The notes under the pieces are model-generated. The model did no database searches and had not been told where the DNA came from. It saw only the letters and a program-made list of their open reading frames with translations. A stretch of 64,000 nucleotides of DNA from Phlebopus portentosus (Eukaryota > Basidiomycota > Agaricomycetes > Boletales > Boletinellaceae): assembly GCA_037892935.1 (NCBI GenBank), contig JAYXKI010000007.1, positions 1 through 64,000 of the forward strand, read 5' to 3'. The position numbers were made by a program, and so were the translations under genes. Shown one piece after another: positions 1 through 11,849 of the stretch. How positions within the stretch are numbered: position 1 is the first letter of the stretch; each line of letters starts with the position of its first letter.

Positions 1-113
1 GTCGCCTCGTCCCGGTGGTCAACAAATTCGATTGCCAGCAAATTAACGGGCTGCATACACACGCTTTCGTACCAAACCGGCAAGGCCTTCACGCGGGCAG
101 TAGTTTCGGAGCC

Positions 114-299
114 TCACTTGACGTCATCAACGAAACCGGATCTTCGCTCGACGCGAAGTCCTGCCTCTTTTAGATAGTGTTGAGTAGCCAGGCCACCTAA
201 ACGTCCTCCGCTCTGTACCAGAGAACGTATGTCCTCGAGGTTAACAACCCCATCAATAATGTCCAGCAGGATCTCATTAGGCAGTTCATCTCCTTGCAA
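114..299 (-). pseudogene. F-box-like N-terminal fragment
   Basis: A 61-residue open frame reads DELPNEILLDII followed by a leucine-rich helix, which resembles the opening of an F-box domain (LPxEIL.. pattern). F-box proteins recruit substrates to SCF ubiquitin ligases. The frame has no ATG (it opens at TTG), stops after DDVK, and no leucine-rich or other substrate-binding region follows. It may be one exon of a longer gene running out of the left edge, or a remnant. The match is short, so the assignment is tentative. Confidence 0.35.
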
Positions 300-504
300 T
301 CAAATCAGAGCGAGTACGACGAGAGTAGAATCTAAAGAAATCTGATTCATGAATAGAGACTTACTTGAAGCAGTGTAAATGATAACTGATCGTTCCAGCT
401 ACTGCCAGTCCAGAGAATGATGCAAAGTTAAACAATTAAATATATTTATACTCGCCAAAGGTCAGGATTAGGGTTTGGCAGCGCATATTTATGGTTACAG
501 TCTG

Positions 505-1030
505 ATCAATGAGAAACACAGCTTCCTAATGTACAGGCCGTCTCCGCAACTGAAGATTCCCACCCGGCCCTGTGGAAGAGATCAGCACACAAATTCGGCT
601 TCGGTGGACATAATATGCACGGAGTCATCAATACCACAAGTTTAAAGTCCGTAAATGCAAGAAATTATACAAAGAGGTATATAGACTCAAGAAATACCAT
701 CCGTCGGCATAATCAAAGCAACCGTGACCATTTACGTACGCTGCGGAACCCTATAGCTAGTAGTTAGAATTCACAGAAGCGACCCTGAGATGAGCAGCTC
801 CAGAAGATACGTACGCCACGAGAGACAAGCAGGATTTGGTACCGGCAGCTAGATACCACCCTGATGTTCCGACATATCGGATATCGAAGTGTCCATCTGG
901 GCTTCCACGGGAGGTCACTCTCTGGCTGAGAATGCCGATCATCGCCCAGGGCCAGCTCCCTAGTGTATTGACTACCTTAGCACGGAAGTCACGGAAGCTG
1001 TTCGAAGGTCTCGTCTGGAACTCGTCTGGA
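505..1030. repeat. Dispersed repeat R1, copy 1
   Basis: Blocks here match 6270-7640 and 22680-23610. The block near 505-620 (TGTGGAAGAGATCAGCACAC and neighbours) is the reverse complement of sequence at 7440-7600 and 22970-23110. The block near 845-925 (CCACCCTGATGTTCCGACAT) is in the same orientation as at 6645-6715 and 23448-23510. Block order and orientation differ between copies, so this is a rearranged non-coding family. No long protein is conserved. Confidence 0.6.
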
Positions 1031-2346
1031 ACAGGACCCCGGCAATCTCACCAGATGTCTGTTTTGGAAATCGACCATTTTATCCGAGAACAGCCATCTG
1101 TTGGGCGTTGGGATTGCCGGGGCTCCTTCCGTAACTCGTCTGGAGGTGTTGTACATACGTATATACTATAATATAGTATTACGTTATACTTATAGTCGTC
1201 AGTCGTTCTCACAATTCTCCAGCAGTCAGCAGTCTTACATTACCGTCATACTTACGAAGTATATGTCAGTCATCCCCGGGCTCCTTTGCTTTGATTTCCA
1301 TTTCTCGCTTCGCTTTCTTCTCTCCCCTCAGGGCCAAGTCTACATCTCGCGCACCTACCCGACGCGCGGCCCTGTCTTGTCTAATTATTTCACGTCCTAC
1401 ACTTTTTCACCGGCGTGTCAAAACCGCATATGTATTAAACACCCGCATTTTCTCACTCAATTCTGCATGTTTTCATCTCGAGCAACTCGATTATATACTG
1501 TAGTTTTCAATGCAGTAAACGTTACTAGTTGCCTCCCAGCTCGTCGAAATCAGTCCAAACTTTTCGTATCATGCATAATTTAATTTATGCATATGTAAAC
1601 TTCAATTAGGTGTTCAACACACCGGTGAAACACTAGTACTGTATTTCATCATGAATTCTGATGCATTTCGCTAATTGCGCAGCGGGACTATTTTCTTGAA
1701 AGAAGCTCACAGGGACCAAACCCCTATTTCCGAACCTGAAATTTTGATCCGTGATTGCAATTTTTTAAGCAGGCTCAGAAACATAATTCTGCCCTCTGTG
1801 TTAGGCGGACGCGTAAGTCTAGCGGGTGATGTGATTGAAGACCAGTATCCACTCAGGATCGGGCAAAACCGCCCACTAGAGGTCTTTTGCTATTAAGCGG
1901 TGTCTGATAGCGACCGTTTTGAAATTCCGGGCACACCGTTTGAACAACGCACGCGAGAGATCATGTCAAAGACTTAAGCGACACCTTGCCGTAACGCGGT
2001 TCTGACCTGATTGGTAATTCTTTTGTCTCCACAACCTTCAAGTCAAAATAAAATTCTTTTCGTGATTAAAGCTCTGGTTCGAGGAAATATATACTACAAG
2101 AGCACATACTCGATGTGAATACAATAGCATGAATTTGTCAGATTATTCTCATCTCCTACTCCTTGAACGAGGAAGAGTTAGACCAGTTGATCGGCATTCC
2201 CAAAACTAGACGATGTGACTTCTGTGACAGAGCCCTTGCTCGTGGAGTTTCGACACCTGTCTGTCTCTCGTCCGTCCGATTGTGCTATATACAGTATATA
2301 CAGAAGGCTATAAAAATGTCAACGTACATGCCACTCAATTCCCTCA
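1031..2346. other. Intergenic stretch without recognisable gene
   Basis: Only short frames without family resemblance are present. A block around 1260-1390 resembles, in inverted orientation, 7255-7390 of R1 copy 2, so R1-derived material continues here. Confidence 0.4.
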
Positions 2347-4682
2347 ATGCTTCCTCGATTTTTCACCCCGGACCACACTTCCACAGTCCCAATTAAATCC
2401 GGCAATGAATCCTCACCTCTCTTTCCCGTCAACTCGACAAGATCACACGATTGCGCAGAACCTGTACCGGGTGCATTCAGAGCTGCTAGTCTGGCAAGCG
2501 TCGTGGCATACCCCGACGAGGATGTGGATATGGCCTTGACGGTGAGTTGACCTGATTGGCTATGGTCAGCGGACCAGACGGACTGACAGACCCAAAACTT
2601 AAAAGGAGCAAGACCTCGAAATGATAGTCCCTGTGTCATCTGTTAGACCTCGCTGTCATTCGATAAGTTCCCACATGTGCGACTGATGGGCTTTACACTT
2701 AGATGTCTCCTGGGGCGGGCGAAAGTAAGCGTATACAGTCGAATTTACGGGACGCGAGTACAGTTTCGAAGGTGAGATTTCCATCATCTCTCGTTTCAAG
2801 CCTGGATTTATGAGAATAGCGATCAACGTCGAGTAGTCCGTCTGAGTCATCGCAGGCCATAATCAGCCGTGTCTCGCAACTGGCGATGCAGTTAGAACAA
2901 CTTAGTACCAGTCAAGCACAGCTGATGGAAATCCTCCGACAGAAGGATGTCCGAATCAATGGCCTCGAAGTTGAGCTGATGAATTTGGTACGCTTTACTT
3001 CTTTTCTTCCTGGTATTCAAGTTCTGATCCATTCTCATGCATTTATCTATAGCGTCTCGACGGTGAGACAATGCGAGCAGAGGCTTCGTGGCGACAGCGC
3101 GGTGACGACCTGCTTCTTCAAAGTCTCCCCACGTCGCTTGAGGTTGACAAGCGCCAGTTGTTGACTCTCCCAGTTCGTCAGATACTGCTCGCTTCCGAAT
3201 CATCTCCGCAGACTCTACTTGCTAACTCATCAGAAATCACGACATCAAAAGATAGAATTGACGTACGGTCGCAGAGGGGAAATGCAGCGGGGCGAACGGT
3301 GCAGACACCAACGCAGGAGAAACAAGGCGAGAGCGGTCTTAAAAACAAGGCATCAAGCCGGAGAACTGCGAAGTGCTCGGGGGTTGTGATGAGTCCGAGA
3401 CACGAAACGTCGGTGAGAGGACTATTCTTTGACATATAAGTGTTGAGCTTCATTCACAAACGTTTTAGAATCAGAGATGGACAGCTGAGGAAGAGGAGGA
3501 CTTCATCATGGTTGACAATAGCAACGATGATGGCTACGATGCTGACGATCAAATAGAGCAGCACGGGGCGGAGCTTGGCGATGAAGACCACTTCGACCTC
3601 GATCAGACCGACAAAGACGAAACAGACGAAGAAAATGTCCCGAAGACAAAAGCACAGAGTCGTTGGTCCGGAAAGCGAATCAAAGACAAGAAAAATGTCA
3701 GCGCATAAAAGTTGAACCATTTTTTTTTTTGGCTGATGATCCCTCAGCGTATCATCAGAAAGGTCATAAGGGAAACTTATAATGTGACGACGGTCCTGGA
3801 TTTTCTTTTCTGTGCCACTGCCGACCCCATTCTAGTCGAAACCTTCAATCGTACCGGTGCAGGTGGTCCAGACGAGGCCCGACCCCTTGTCGACATGCGC
3901 GACACCCTTGCCTCGGAATGGAACAAAGAGGTCATCCGAATTCTGGTTGACAAAGTCATGAGGAGGGAGAAAGCGATAAAGCTAGGGGTTACGAAGTCCG
4001 ATTGGGTTCGGTCTATCAAGAATAGGCTCAGGAATATCCGTGCCCAATGGAAGAACGGACAAGCTCAGCCTAAATCCGACGGCGAGTCATTTGAAACGTC
4101 GAAGGAGGTGGACGACAGGGTGACAAAGCACTATACCGAAGGATTGACGAGAGCTAGGCGGAACTCCAGACGACACAATGTGAGTACTGATTTTCTGGTT
4201 ATTCCGATTATGTGTTAATCACCCTACAGAAATATAGGTCACGACTGCGCATCGTCGAGGCAAAAGTCAGGCAATGTGAAAGGTTGAACGATGAGGAAGA
4301 GAGCAGGAGGTGGAAGAAAACGCAGGACGTGCTCGAGAAATTGGGGCCGGCGGGTATGAGTTCTGACGAAAGTGACCCTGACGACGGATTTTCCGGTACA
4401 CGAGTCAAGGCGATGCCCTGGCGGAGAAACATTCGCACTCTCTTGGTTCACATTGACTCCCATAGGTCTGACCGTACCATCTACTCCAGACGGGGAGCGA
4501 AGCCTGTATTAAGGGAAAGGCGAGGCTACAAAGAGACTTCTCGCGAGCCGGTCCTGAATCTTCCGCTCTCCTTTTATAACGACAATTGGCTCAATGTCCA
4601 GGGTCCTGCTCAGAGGACAGTTCTTTTTCACCTCGCTGAGGAAGATTTTGATTGGTCATGCATAAATATGTGGATACAATAG
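2347..4682 (+). CDS. Hypothetical protein with acidic and charged regions, spliced
   Basis: Five exons join in frame: 2886-2987, 3053-3412, 3469-3696, 3748-4179 and 4230-4682. All are multiples of three, giving 524 residues from the ATG at 2886. Introns are 50-65 nt with GT and AG ends. Order of features: a short helical N-terminus (residues 1-45), a basic/polar region, the acidic segment after RWTAEEEEDF, a helical region rich in Arg/Lys (including KSDWVRSIKNRLRNIR), and a C-terminal part with YSRRGAKPVLRERRG and NLPLSFYND. A 5' exon is likely: 2347-2540 starts with ATG and ends at a GTGAGT donor, and CGCAG precedes 2859, but the joining path is unresolved. I recall this kind of charged protein as common in Agaricomycete genomes but know no function. 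The open, consistently spliced frame suggests a live gene. Confidence 0.6.
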
Positions 4683-5328
4683 AAATGACCGGGTCTTATC
4701 AATAGAAGTATGAGCTTTGCGCGATATCTCCATCAAACTTAATGGCGGTGTCATCTCAGTACCGCCATATTGTTTTGTTGTCTGGTTGTTCTTGATGGGA
4801 AAGCAACAACGTCCGTATGCGATTAACCCCTCATATAGTCCGCAACAGCCCACGACTTGTTCTTATGCAAGATGGTGACATCGCAATTGACGGTATTGGG
4901 ATGGCACTGGATATTGTTAATAAACAAATCCTTCTTGAATAGATCCAAGAAAATGTCATCTAAGTGGACGACCCGATGACTGGGTGCAAGTCCATGATAG
5001 GATCTACCTTCTTTCATGACACGGTCGATTTCACTTATCACTTAAGCCTTGCGTTCTGCCGGTAAAATTGTTCTTACAAACTCAGAGAAGCGCATTACTG
5101 CGCAATACCTACAACTATGCAGAGAGCTCTATGAGGATCAAAGTATTTCAGCGGAGAAGTTACTAAGTTGGGGGTGTCTCTTTTGCAATTACCGCGAGGC
5201 AGAGCTTTTTAGTTCTTATTTCATCTTTCTTAAAACATCCACACTTCAGCAATGCAGGTTCCTTTGACTCGCAATCTCTGGGAAATTTAAGAGGATATTA
5301 GGTGGGAATATGGTTGCACAGCCACATA

Positions 5329-5354
5329 CAATCAACTGCGCGCGCAGTTGATTG
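5329..5354. repeat. 26-bp perfect palindrome
   Basis: The 13-nt arm CAATCAACTGCGC is followed directly by its exact reverse complement, with no spacer. A related imperfect palindrome lies near 24251-24278 within otherwise similar sequence, so this is part of a dispersed repeat rather than a unique site. Confidence 0.8.
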
Positions 5355-5577
5355 CTTGCCTACAAGGCCGTCATTCCCATGATCAACTGGGCTATGTAAT
5401 TGAATCTATTTATTAATATTGTGAATATCGGATTTCTGGGTCGAACTCAAGAACATCGTGTATATGTCTTCCGCCACATTTTGTTGTAGAAAGCGGGCAT
5501 GAATGGACTGTGTGATTGTTCCTACAGTGTTCCTACAGTAATTCAAATGTGAGATATGACCTTACAGTGGCTAACAG

Positions 5578-5665
5578 GTGGTTCCCCTAAGTCTTCGTCA
5601 CCCCCGTTTGTGGAAGGTGATCGGCACATGCCGCACCCAACTCTTACAGCGCGCGCTTTGGCATT
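5578..5665 (+). repeat. Dispersed repeat R2, copy 1
   Basis: GTGGTTCCCCTAAGTCTTCG followed by GGAAGGTGATCGGCACATGC matches 36236-36290, 46990-47060 and, inverted, about 35090-35250. It is non-coding and of unknown class. Confidence 0.5.
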
Positions 5666-6269
5666 TTCTGTTCGTTATGTATTGGATGCTTATCCGTAAT
5701 ATATATATAATTATAAGGGATCTGGTGCCAGCGATGGGTTGAAACTCCGCTGAATTTGCATCTGGGACAGGACCTAGCTGTTGCAGCAACTACTAGGGAC
5801 AGAACCCGGACCAGTCCTAGATTTTCTGACCTAATGTGATATTGATTACCAAATTTCTCTATGTAGAAGCATTGATCGATGTGAACAATCGATCGTGTGA
5901 TCTCATTTTTCGGACATAATAGCCCATTTAAGGAAGGAGGACCCTGTTGCCTGGCGCTCGCTCTGAGTCTGGCAAGGGGGTTCCTCACTGGTCCTACCCA
6001 GATCACTCCAGTCTGGCGCCGTCTGAGGCTACCGAAAATTCGGCTCGACCTCTCGGGCAGCGTCGGACCGGTGGTTTAGGTTTGGCACCGTCGCCAGATC
6101 CCTTACGGATAAGCGTCCAGTGTATCGGATTTGAGGTTGATCGTATGCTCATTCAGAGCCAGATGACTCTTACATTTTCAGTCCCTTGTGTAAATGTCGG
6201 CTGTATGCGATGCACTCTATCACATAGTACAGTATGTGCGTATTTGGCTTGATTCCTGTGCTTTTCAGA

Positions 6270-7640
6270 ACGTAGTGTAAAAGTAATAGGCAAGCGTCGC
6301 TAGATAGAGAAGTGAAATTTTACTGTCTCAGAGATTAACGACGGGCTGGCCAATCTGCAGGATTCTTCGCACTATCCCCTTGAATTCTGTCGAACACGGA
6401 AGATGAGTCCGTCTGGTACCGGGTAAGAGCACTACTCTCCCACCCGATGCTGCATAAGGCTAGTCTGCCAACTTTCTCCTTGGCGGGATACACGAAGAGA
6501 CTTCTTCTTGATGTCTGACAGTCAGTAAACTGCCGTTGCCTGTTTGCAAGTCGAGAGAACAATTAGAAACTCGCAGGAGCCCACGACAAATTGAAAATGC
6601 ACGCCATTTGGCAAATACCGCACTGTAGGGTACCGACAGCCAGACACCACCCTGATGTTCCGATATATCGGATATTGGCGTGTCCTTCTGGACTTCCACG
6701 GGAGATCAGCAAGTTCTCCCCGGTTGAGAATGCTGGTCATCGCCCAGGTTCAGTTTCCTAGTGTATTGACCATCTCAGCACTGAAGCTATTCGAAGCTCT
6801 CGTCTGGAGTGAATTTAGTGTTGTATGTTATAGTCCGTGAATGCAAGAAACTTTACAAACAGGAATGGGCTGGCATAACATACGATCCGTCAGAAAAAAA
6901 AGCATAGATTTGACTCGCAACCATTTACACTACGCCGCACAACCCTTAGGGAGAGTGTGAGCAACCCTGAGCGCACTTTACGCATCCCATGAACGTCTTC
7001 AAATTCAACGGCTCCGCGCTGTACGAAGGAACTAATCCTGCTGAAATCGGATCTGCGTCAATGATCTGACTCCGCATTAACCGGCTCAGACAGAAACATC
7101 CGTCGCTAACACGCCGGCTGTATTAAAGAGAACGAGAAGTAGCCGAAGGGACATCAAATTAAGGGTGTCAGAGCATCGTGTCAGGTAGGTGTACGCGATG
7201 TTGCGAACGGACTTGGCGAGAAGGTGGGGAGAAACGGACATCAAATCCAAGGAATCGTGTCGGGTAGTCGTACGCGATGAAGGCTTGACCTTGAGGGGAC
7301 GAGAAGAAAACGGGAAATGGAAATCAAAGGAAAGGAATCCGTCGACGGATGATATTGTAAGACGATCATGTGACTGACATCTACCAGTATCGGTATTATC
7401 TTTCAGCTTTGTATTGGATGACTCTGTGCATATTTGTCCACCAGAACCGAATTTGAGATATCAGGTGAGGACAAGCACATTGTGAAGTGTGCTGATCTCT
7501 TCCACACGGCCGGGTGGGTATGGTCATATTTGCCCCATTCAGTTGCGGAGACGGCCCGTGCATTAGGAAGCTGTGTTTCTCATTGCAAAGAACTTGAAAC
7601 GAAAGTGGCGTGTACACGTGTACAGACAACCCGTAACCGT
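6270..7640. repeat. Dispersed repeat R1, copy 2
   Basis: The left block (about 6285-6400, with CCCCTTGAATTCTGT) matches 22690-22790. The middle block (about 6460-6720) matches 23255-23520. The right block (about 7425-7590) matches 22960-23110. A block at 7255-7390 is the inverse of one at 1260-1390. No transposase is encoded, and the mosaic order suggests nested or recombined non-autonomous elements. Confidence 0.6.
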
Positions 7641-7777
7641 ACTTTGCTTAGAACGCTACTTTCCGTAGCCTCCGACGTTTCTGGTTTGTTTCTAATTGAT
7701 CGATATATCCGATTAGTTAAATAGATCTGTATCGCTTTGTTGGATTCCTAAAATTCGTCGTACTCATCCAGTGCAGT

Positions 7778-9364
7778 ATGGTGTTCTTCTGGAGCAGACC
7801 GCACTTTGTTCTCGTTGGCCGCCTTTACGGACACTCAGAGGGAATTAATTCCCTCTCTATATCAAACGACGGCACAGTCCTCGCTAGCGGGGGTACGTTT
7901 CCTCCGTCTGGAACTGAGTCCACTGAGAACAGTTTTTATAGGCTCGGATACACTGCGTCTGTGGGACATAGTAGCCTGTAAAGAACTGCGACCACCATTT
8001 CGTCCGGACCACAGGGTTAATGTCCGTGGCCAAGTCACTTGCACCTCGTGGCTACCCACCAGTGACTGGAGAAAAACCCTGATTTTTGCGACCTCCGTTG
8101 GCTACCTAATCGTTTGGAAAGAATCCGAGTCGGTGAGATATCCCTCGTATTTCCTTAGCTTGCGCTGACCTACTGCCAGGGAGCTTTTAAGGAGCTGTCC
8201 GCACACCGCGTTGGAACCCCCGAGCAAGTGATCAGCCTCTCCGTCTCGAAACCGGACACCAAGTCCTTCCGTGTTGCGCTCGGCACGTACGAACGCTGGG
8301 TCCGCGTCTTTATGTACGATGACGAAATTCCTGGGACTCCCACAGCTGTCTTTTCGATACAGCTCGCTGGAACGATTCCGAAGTCCATTGCCTTTGCCGA
8401 TAACGTGAGAGCCGACCTCATTATATTTGGGATGATGGACGGGCGAATGTAACAGTTCCGCGCTTCTTAAACTTTCTTTAAGTAATGACCAGAATTACCC
8501 AGCCTTACTGTTCACGGGCAGAGGGGTAACATTCTAAGGTCAACAAATGCCTTCTCGCAAATTTGGTGAGACCTTCGGCATAGTCTGCGACTGTTTCATT
8601 GACTCAATGGCGATGCAGTGGCTACGCAGCATTTTGTCCTGGTCGCAGGTTAGCGGTCATTGATAATTCCGAGGATGGCTTTAGCGTCATCGATGTCGCT
8701 ACGGGTAGCTTGGTCCGCGCTCTGCCTTGTCCTGTAAATAAGACCGTGCCCAAGCAAGTAGCTTGGGCTCACCACCAGAAGCTAATAATTGGAGGGTCCG
8801 ATCATGGAATGCTTTACGTCTACAATGCGGAGACGGGGCAAGTCACTCAGAAGCTGCAGCATGAGAGTTCTGGTTTCGTCCAGACGGTGGCCGTGCGCAT
8901 CAATATGCTCAAAACTATCAAAGCTGAAATATTCTTCTTCAGAGTTTCGACGGGTCGACAGAAACGCTCGTCATGGGTGGTTCATCAACGAACTACGGGT
9001 CTTCAAAACCGTACATTTCATTCTGGCGGATGACACACTCGAGAAAGTATCCGCGAACCTCTTGGGGTTGGCTTGATATCCTTACTCTTGCGCATGCAGC
9101 ATTCGTCCTCGCATTCTTAGTGGCATTGTTACAGCCTCATGTCTCTCGAGTAAGAACCACTTGTCGCGTTTTAATTCTAAGCGCCTTGCAGGATGACTGA
9201 CGATACACCTGTAGCGCTTAGGCTTATTGCTTTCGAGTAGTCTTACGAATATCGACGATTCTGGCGACTCTACTCCAAATGCTCAACACGAGCTTCGTGC
9301 GGTACGTGCGGAACTCGAGCAAATGAGACATTTAGTAGACGGCATGCCCAGGGGCGGTAGATAG
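7778..9364 (+). CDS. WD40-repeat protein with a C-terminal membrane segment (possibly decayed)
   Basis: The ATG at 7778 opens a spliced frame: 7778-7892, 7942-8132, then from 8180. Joined, it gives GHSEGINSLSISNDGTVLASGG + SDTLRLWDI, a classical WD40 blade, followed by further blades (PKQVAWAHHQKLIIGGSDHG, GMLYVYNAETGQ). WD40 propellers are protein-interaction scaffolds. A hydrophobic segment after GWLDILTLAHAAFVLAF, near 9065-9140, would anchor the C-terminus in a membrane. The last part reads HELRAVRAELEQMRHLVDGM and ends at TAG 9362-9364. Introns near 7893-7941 and 8133-8179 are clear. The joins around 8450-8610 do not reconcile to one frame by eye, so a frameshift or a missed small exon is possible. 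Confidence 0.55.
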
Positions 9365-10739
9365 GAAGGAGGCTCGGATGAAGCATATTACCGTGATAGC
9401 TTCGGTTTTCTTCAGAGATCTTGAGACACGATACATTCCCAATTTCGGCCCCTGTGCCTCAAATCACGAAATATAAGTCATATCCCGATGAACAGTGCAC
9501 TTGCCCGTTTTGTGTGATCTAGCCTTCTTCTCTTCATGAGTCCTGCGACGCATGACATTTTGCCCAAATCCGTGGCACAACTCACAAGGAGCAATCGTCG
9601 GCCGCAAGATAACTCTCGAAATCCATGGAGGTTTTAAATCTCGTCGAATACGCAGGAACGTATTCAAAGTAAGCTCCTTAGTTCCCTCTCTCCTTTCGTC
9701 CCATCTTTTTCCCAATGTTGCATTATTTTTCATGTCACCTTTCCGCACCCTGCTTTTTTCCTTTCATTCCGTCTTGTGATCACTATCATTCCATCATTTG
9801 GCGCCTTTTATTTGTGTCATCACTGAAGCCCTCGCCGCCTCTAGATCTGGCCAAGCCAGAGTCACAACCTGTGTAGTCTTCAATCATTTGACTCTATAAA
9901 AGCAATGCGGACTTCAACATCTGAGGCATATAGCAGCATCCCAGTCAGCATCTTCCCAGCTCACCAGCTGAGTCTGGAGCCCTGAATGATGCTCATATAT
10001 AATCTAGTGCAATTATCATGATTTTATGTGTATGAATCTGGCCAGGAAACTGCTTCTCTTGGTCCAGGGAGCTTAGGGGGAGATGTGCAGTTTTCAGCAA
10101 CTCAGGCATGCCACAGGCTGACAATTCCAGTACACATTTCAGCTCAAACTCAATATTTAAACTCATAATAAAGTCATATTATCATTTAGGACTGGTCTGG
10201 GGAGCTGTACAGCCAGGTTTGAGGTCAGGAAATTTTGAGAAAGTCGGGGTTGTATGCAAAATTGACAGTTTGCGACGTTTTGGGGTCAATTTTGCACTGA
10301 TTTCCCTCGCTCAAGTTGTAATATGAAACCCACAATCAATGATGAATTTAAAAACTTAGATCATGCAAAACGGTTAAGTGTTGGGTGAGATAAGATTTAT
10401 TTTGTGTTTTGAGGTGTAGGAGGGCCAAAATATGTCACATGTCCAAATTACTAGTGTATTATGGAATGCCCTAGAAATCAGGCCACACTTAGAGCAGGTG
10501 AGACTATACTCAGCTAGGATCTATCAAAGGTACTTACTTGAGTCTCGAACATCTACACAGGTCAAGCAACACTTGCGGAAATTGATCTGCTCATCACAGC
10601 TCATCATTTCATCATAGGCAAAGCCTCATGAGGCCACCCTGGATGGAAATAAGAATTGAAATCGCCCCAATGCAATTGAAGCTATTTAAACCCTTATTAC
10701 TGAAAAGAGGCTGCTAGAACTAGAGGCCCTTTTCAGGGC
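9365..10739. other. Intergenic region
   Basis: No gene is recognised. The first part is pyrimidine-rich. A TATAAAAG at 9895-9902 could belong to a promoter of the decayed element that follows, but no coding start is evident. Confidence 0.35.
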
Positions 10740-11360
10740 CTTCTTGACTGTGCACTATCTACCTGGGAGTGCTTTTCATCAGAATTTAATGACGATGGAG
10801 CAATTGCAGCACTTACTGAAGCAGAGAAGGAGCAGGCTTGGATGCCTGTAACAAATGATGCAAATGAGGGAGCACTTGGCTCCCTTAGGCTTTTTGCCTG
10901 CAAAAATCCAAGCGGATCTTTGCGACTATTCAATTCAGTATTCAGATATTGACACAACGACACAGAAGAATTTATCGAAACTGTACTCACCAGTGAAGAA
11001 GACCAAAAGTTTTTGTGTGTGCAGGCACGCGCCGAGGATTCAAGCAGCCTGGAGAGAAAATGGCAGCATGAAGTTACTGCAAAAAAGGATCAGGAATATG
11101 CTGCAAAAAAACTGAAGACCGACCTACTTATGCAGAAGAAGAAGGACTGAGACGAACACATCAAATTGGTCTCTATGGAGCGGGACAGTTCCACTGTCAA
11201 GCGAATGACCGTCCCTATGATGAAAATTCAGCTTGTGAAATTCAAAAAAATTTATCCAGCTGATGTGCCTGCTGAGAAGACAATGTCAAAGAAAGCTGAA
11301 AAGCAAGCAATTTTGCTTGCTTTAGTTGCCAGGTACAATGCGGAACATCAAGAAGAATAA
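10740..11360 (+). pseudogene. Decayed transposon-associated protein (C-terminal part)
   Basis: One frame can be read across the whole span with two in-frame TGA codons (10950-10952 and 11148-11150). It includes ALTEAEKEQAWMPVTNDANE, GALGSLR, DTEEFIETVLTSEEDQKFL, a lysine-rich helical tail, and a stop after NAEHQEE. I recall the WMPxTNDxNEGALG pattern from repetitive proteins of Agaricomycete genomes, but no biochemical role is known to me. The gypsy retrotransposon is inserted 72 bp downstream, and sequence resumes after it at 17973. Confidence 0.35.
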
Positions 11361-11432
11361 CGATTCATTGTATATTTTTGTACTCTATACAAATTTGCTG
11401 GCGGATGATGATCTTGTTTGTCTCATTCTAGT

Positions 11433-11833
11433 TGTTAGGCGGACGGCTCAAGGACTGAGTCGAGGCAGGCCAATACAACAACAAACAAGCGTGAATGAGA
11501 TAATCCCAAACACGTCGCTCAGGTCAAGACAGCTAAGACGAGGCTTAAGTCCAGACCGTCGAACGCTATGTCGCAGTGAAGGTAAGTAGAATAGAAAGAC
11601 AAGGAACGAAAGAGTCAAACTATCTACTTATATAGACTTTGGGCGCGGGAAAGGTCTACCCTAATGGGAAGTCACATGACAAGGAATGGGATGATTAGTG
11701 AGCGTGATAGAACATTGTGGAATGTTCCGGCAAAAGGATGAATAAGCGCATAAGAAAAAAGAAAAGAAAAGAAAAGAATATTAAAATAAATGATGACATC
11801 AGAAAAGAAAAGGAAAATGTTCGAGTCCTTACA
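11433..11833 (-). repeat. 3' LTR of gypsy element copy A
   Basis: 401 bp, TG...CA. Relative to the other LTR of this element I find two substitutions, near 11618-11620. It is directly preceded (minus strand) by the polypurine tract and the pol stop codon. Confidence 0.93.
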
Positions 11834-11849
11834 TCACCCCCCCTTCAAG
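11834..11849 (-). other. Polypurine tract overlapping the pol stop codon
   Basis: On the minus strand the sequence CTTGAAGGGGGGGTGA abuts the 3' LTR. The purine run primes plus-strand DNA synthesis in LTR retrotransposons. Here it also encodes the last residues (K-G-G) and the TGA stop of pol, so coding and replication signals overlap. Confidence 0.8.
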
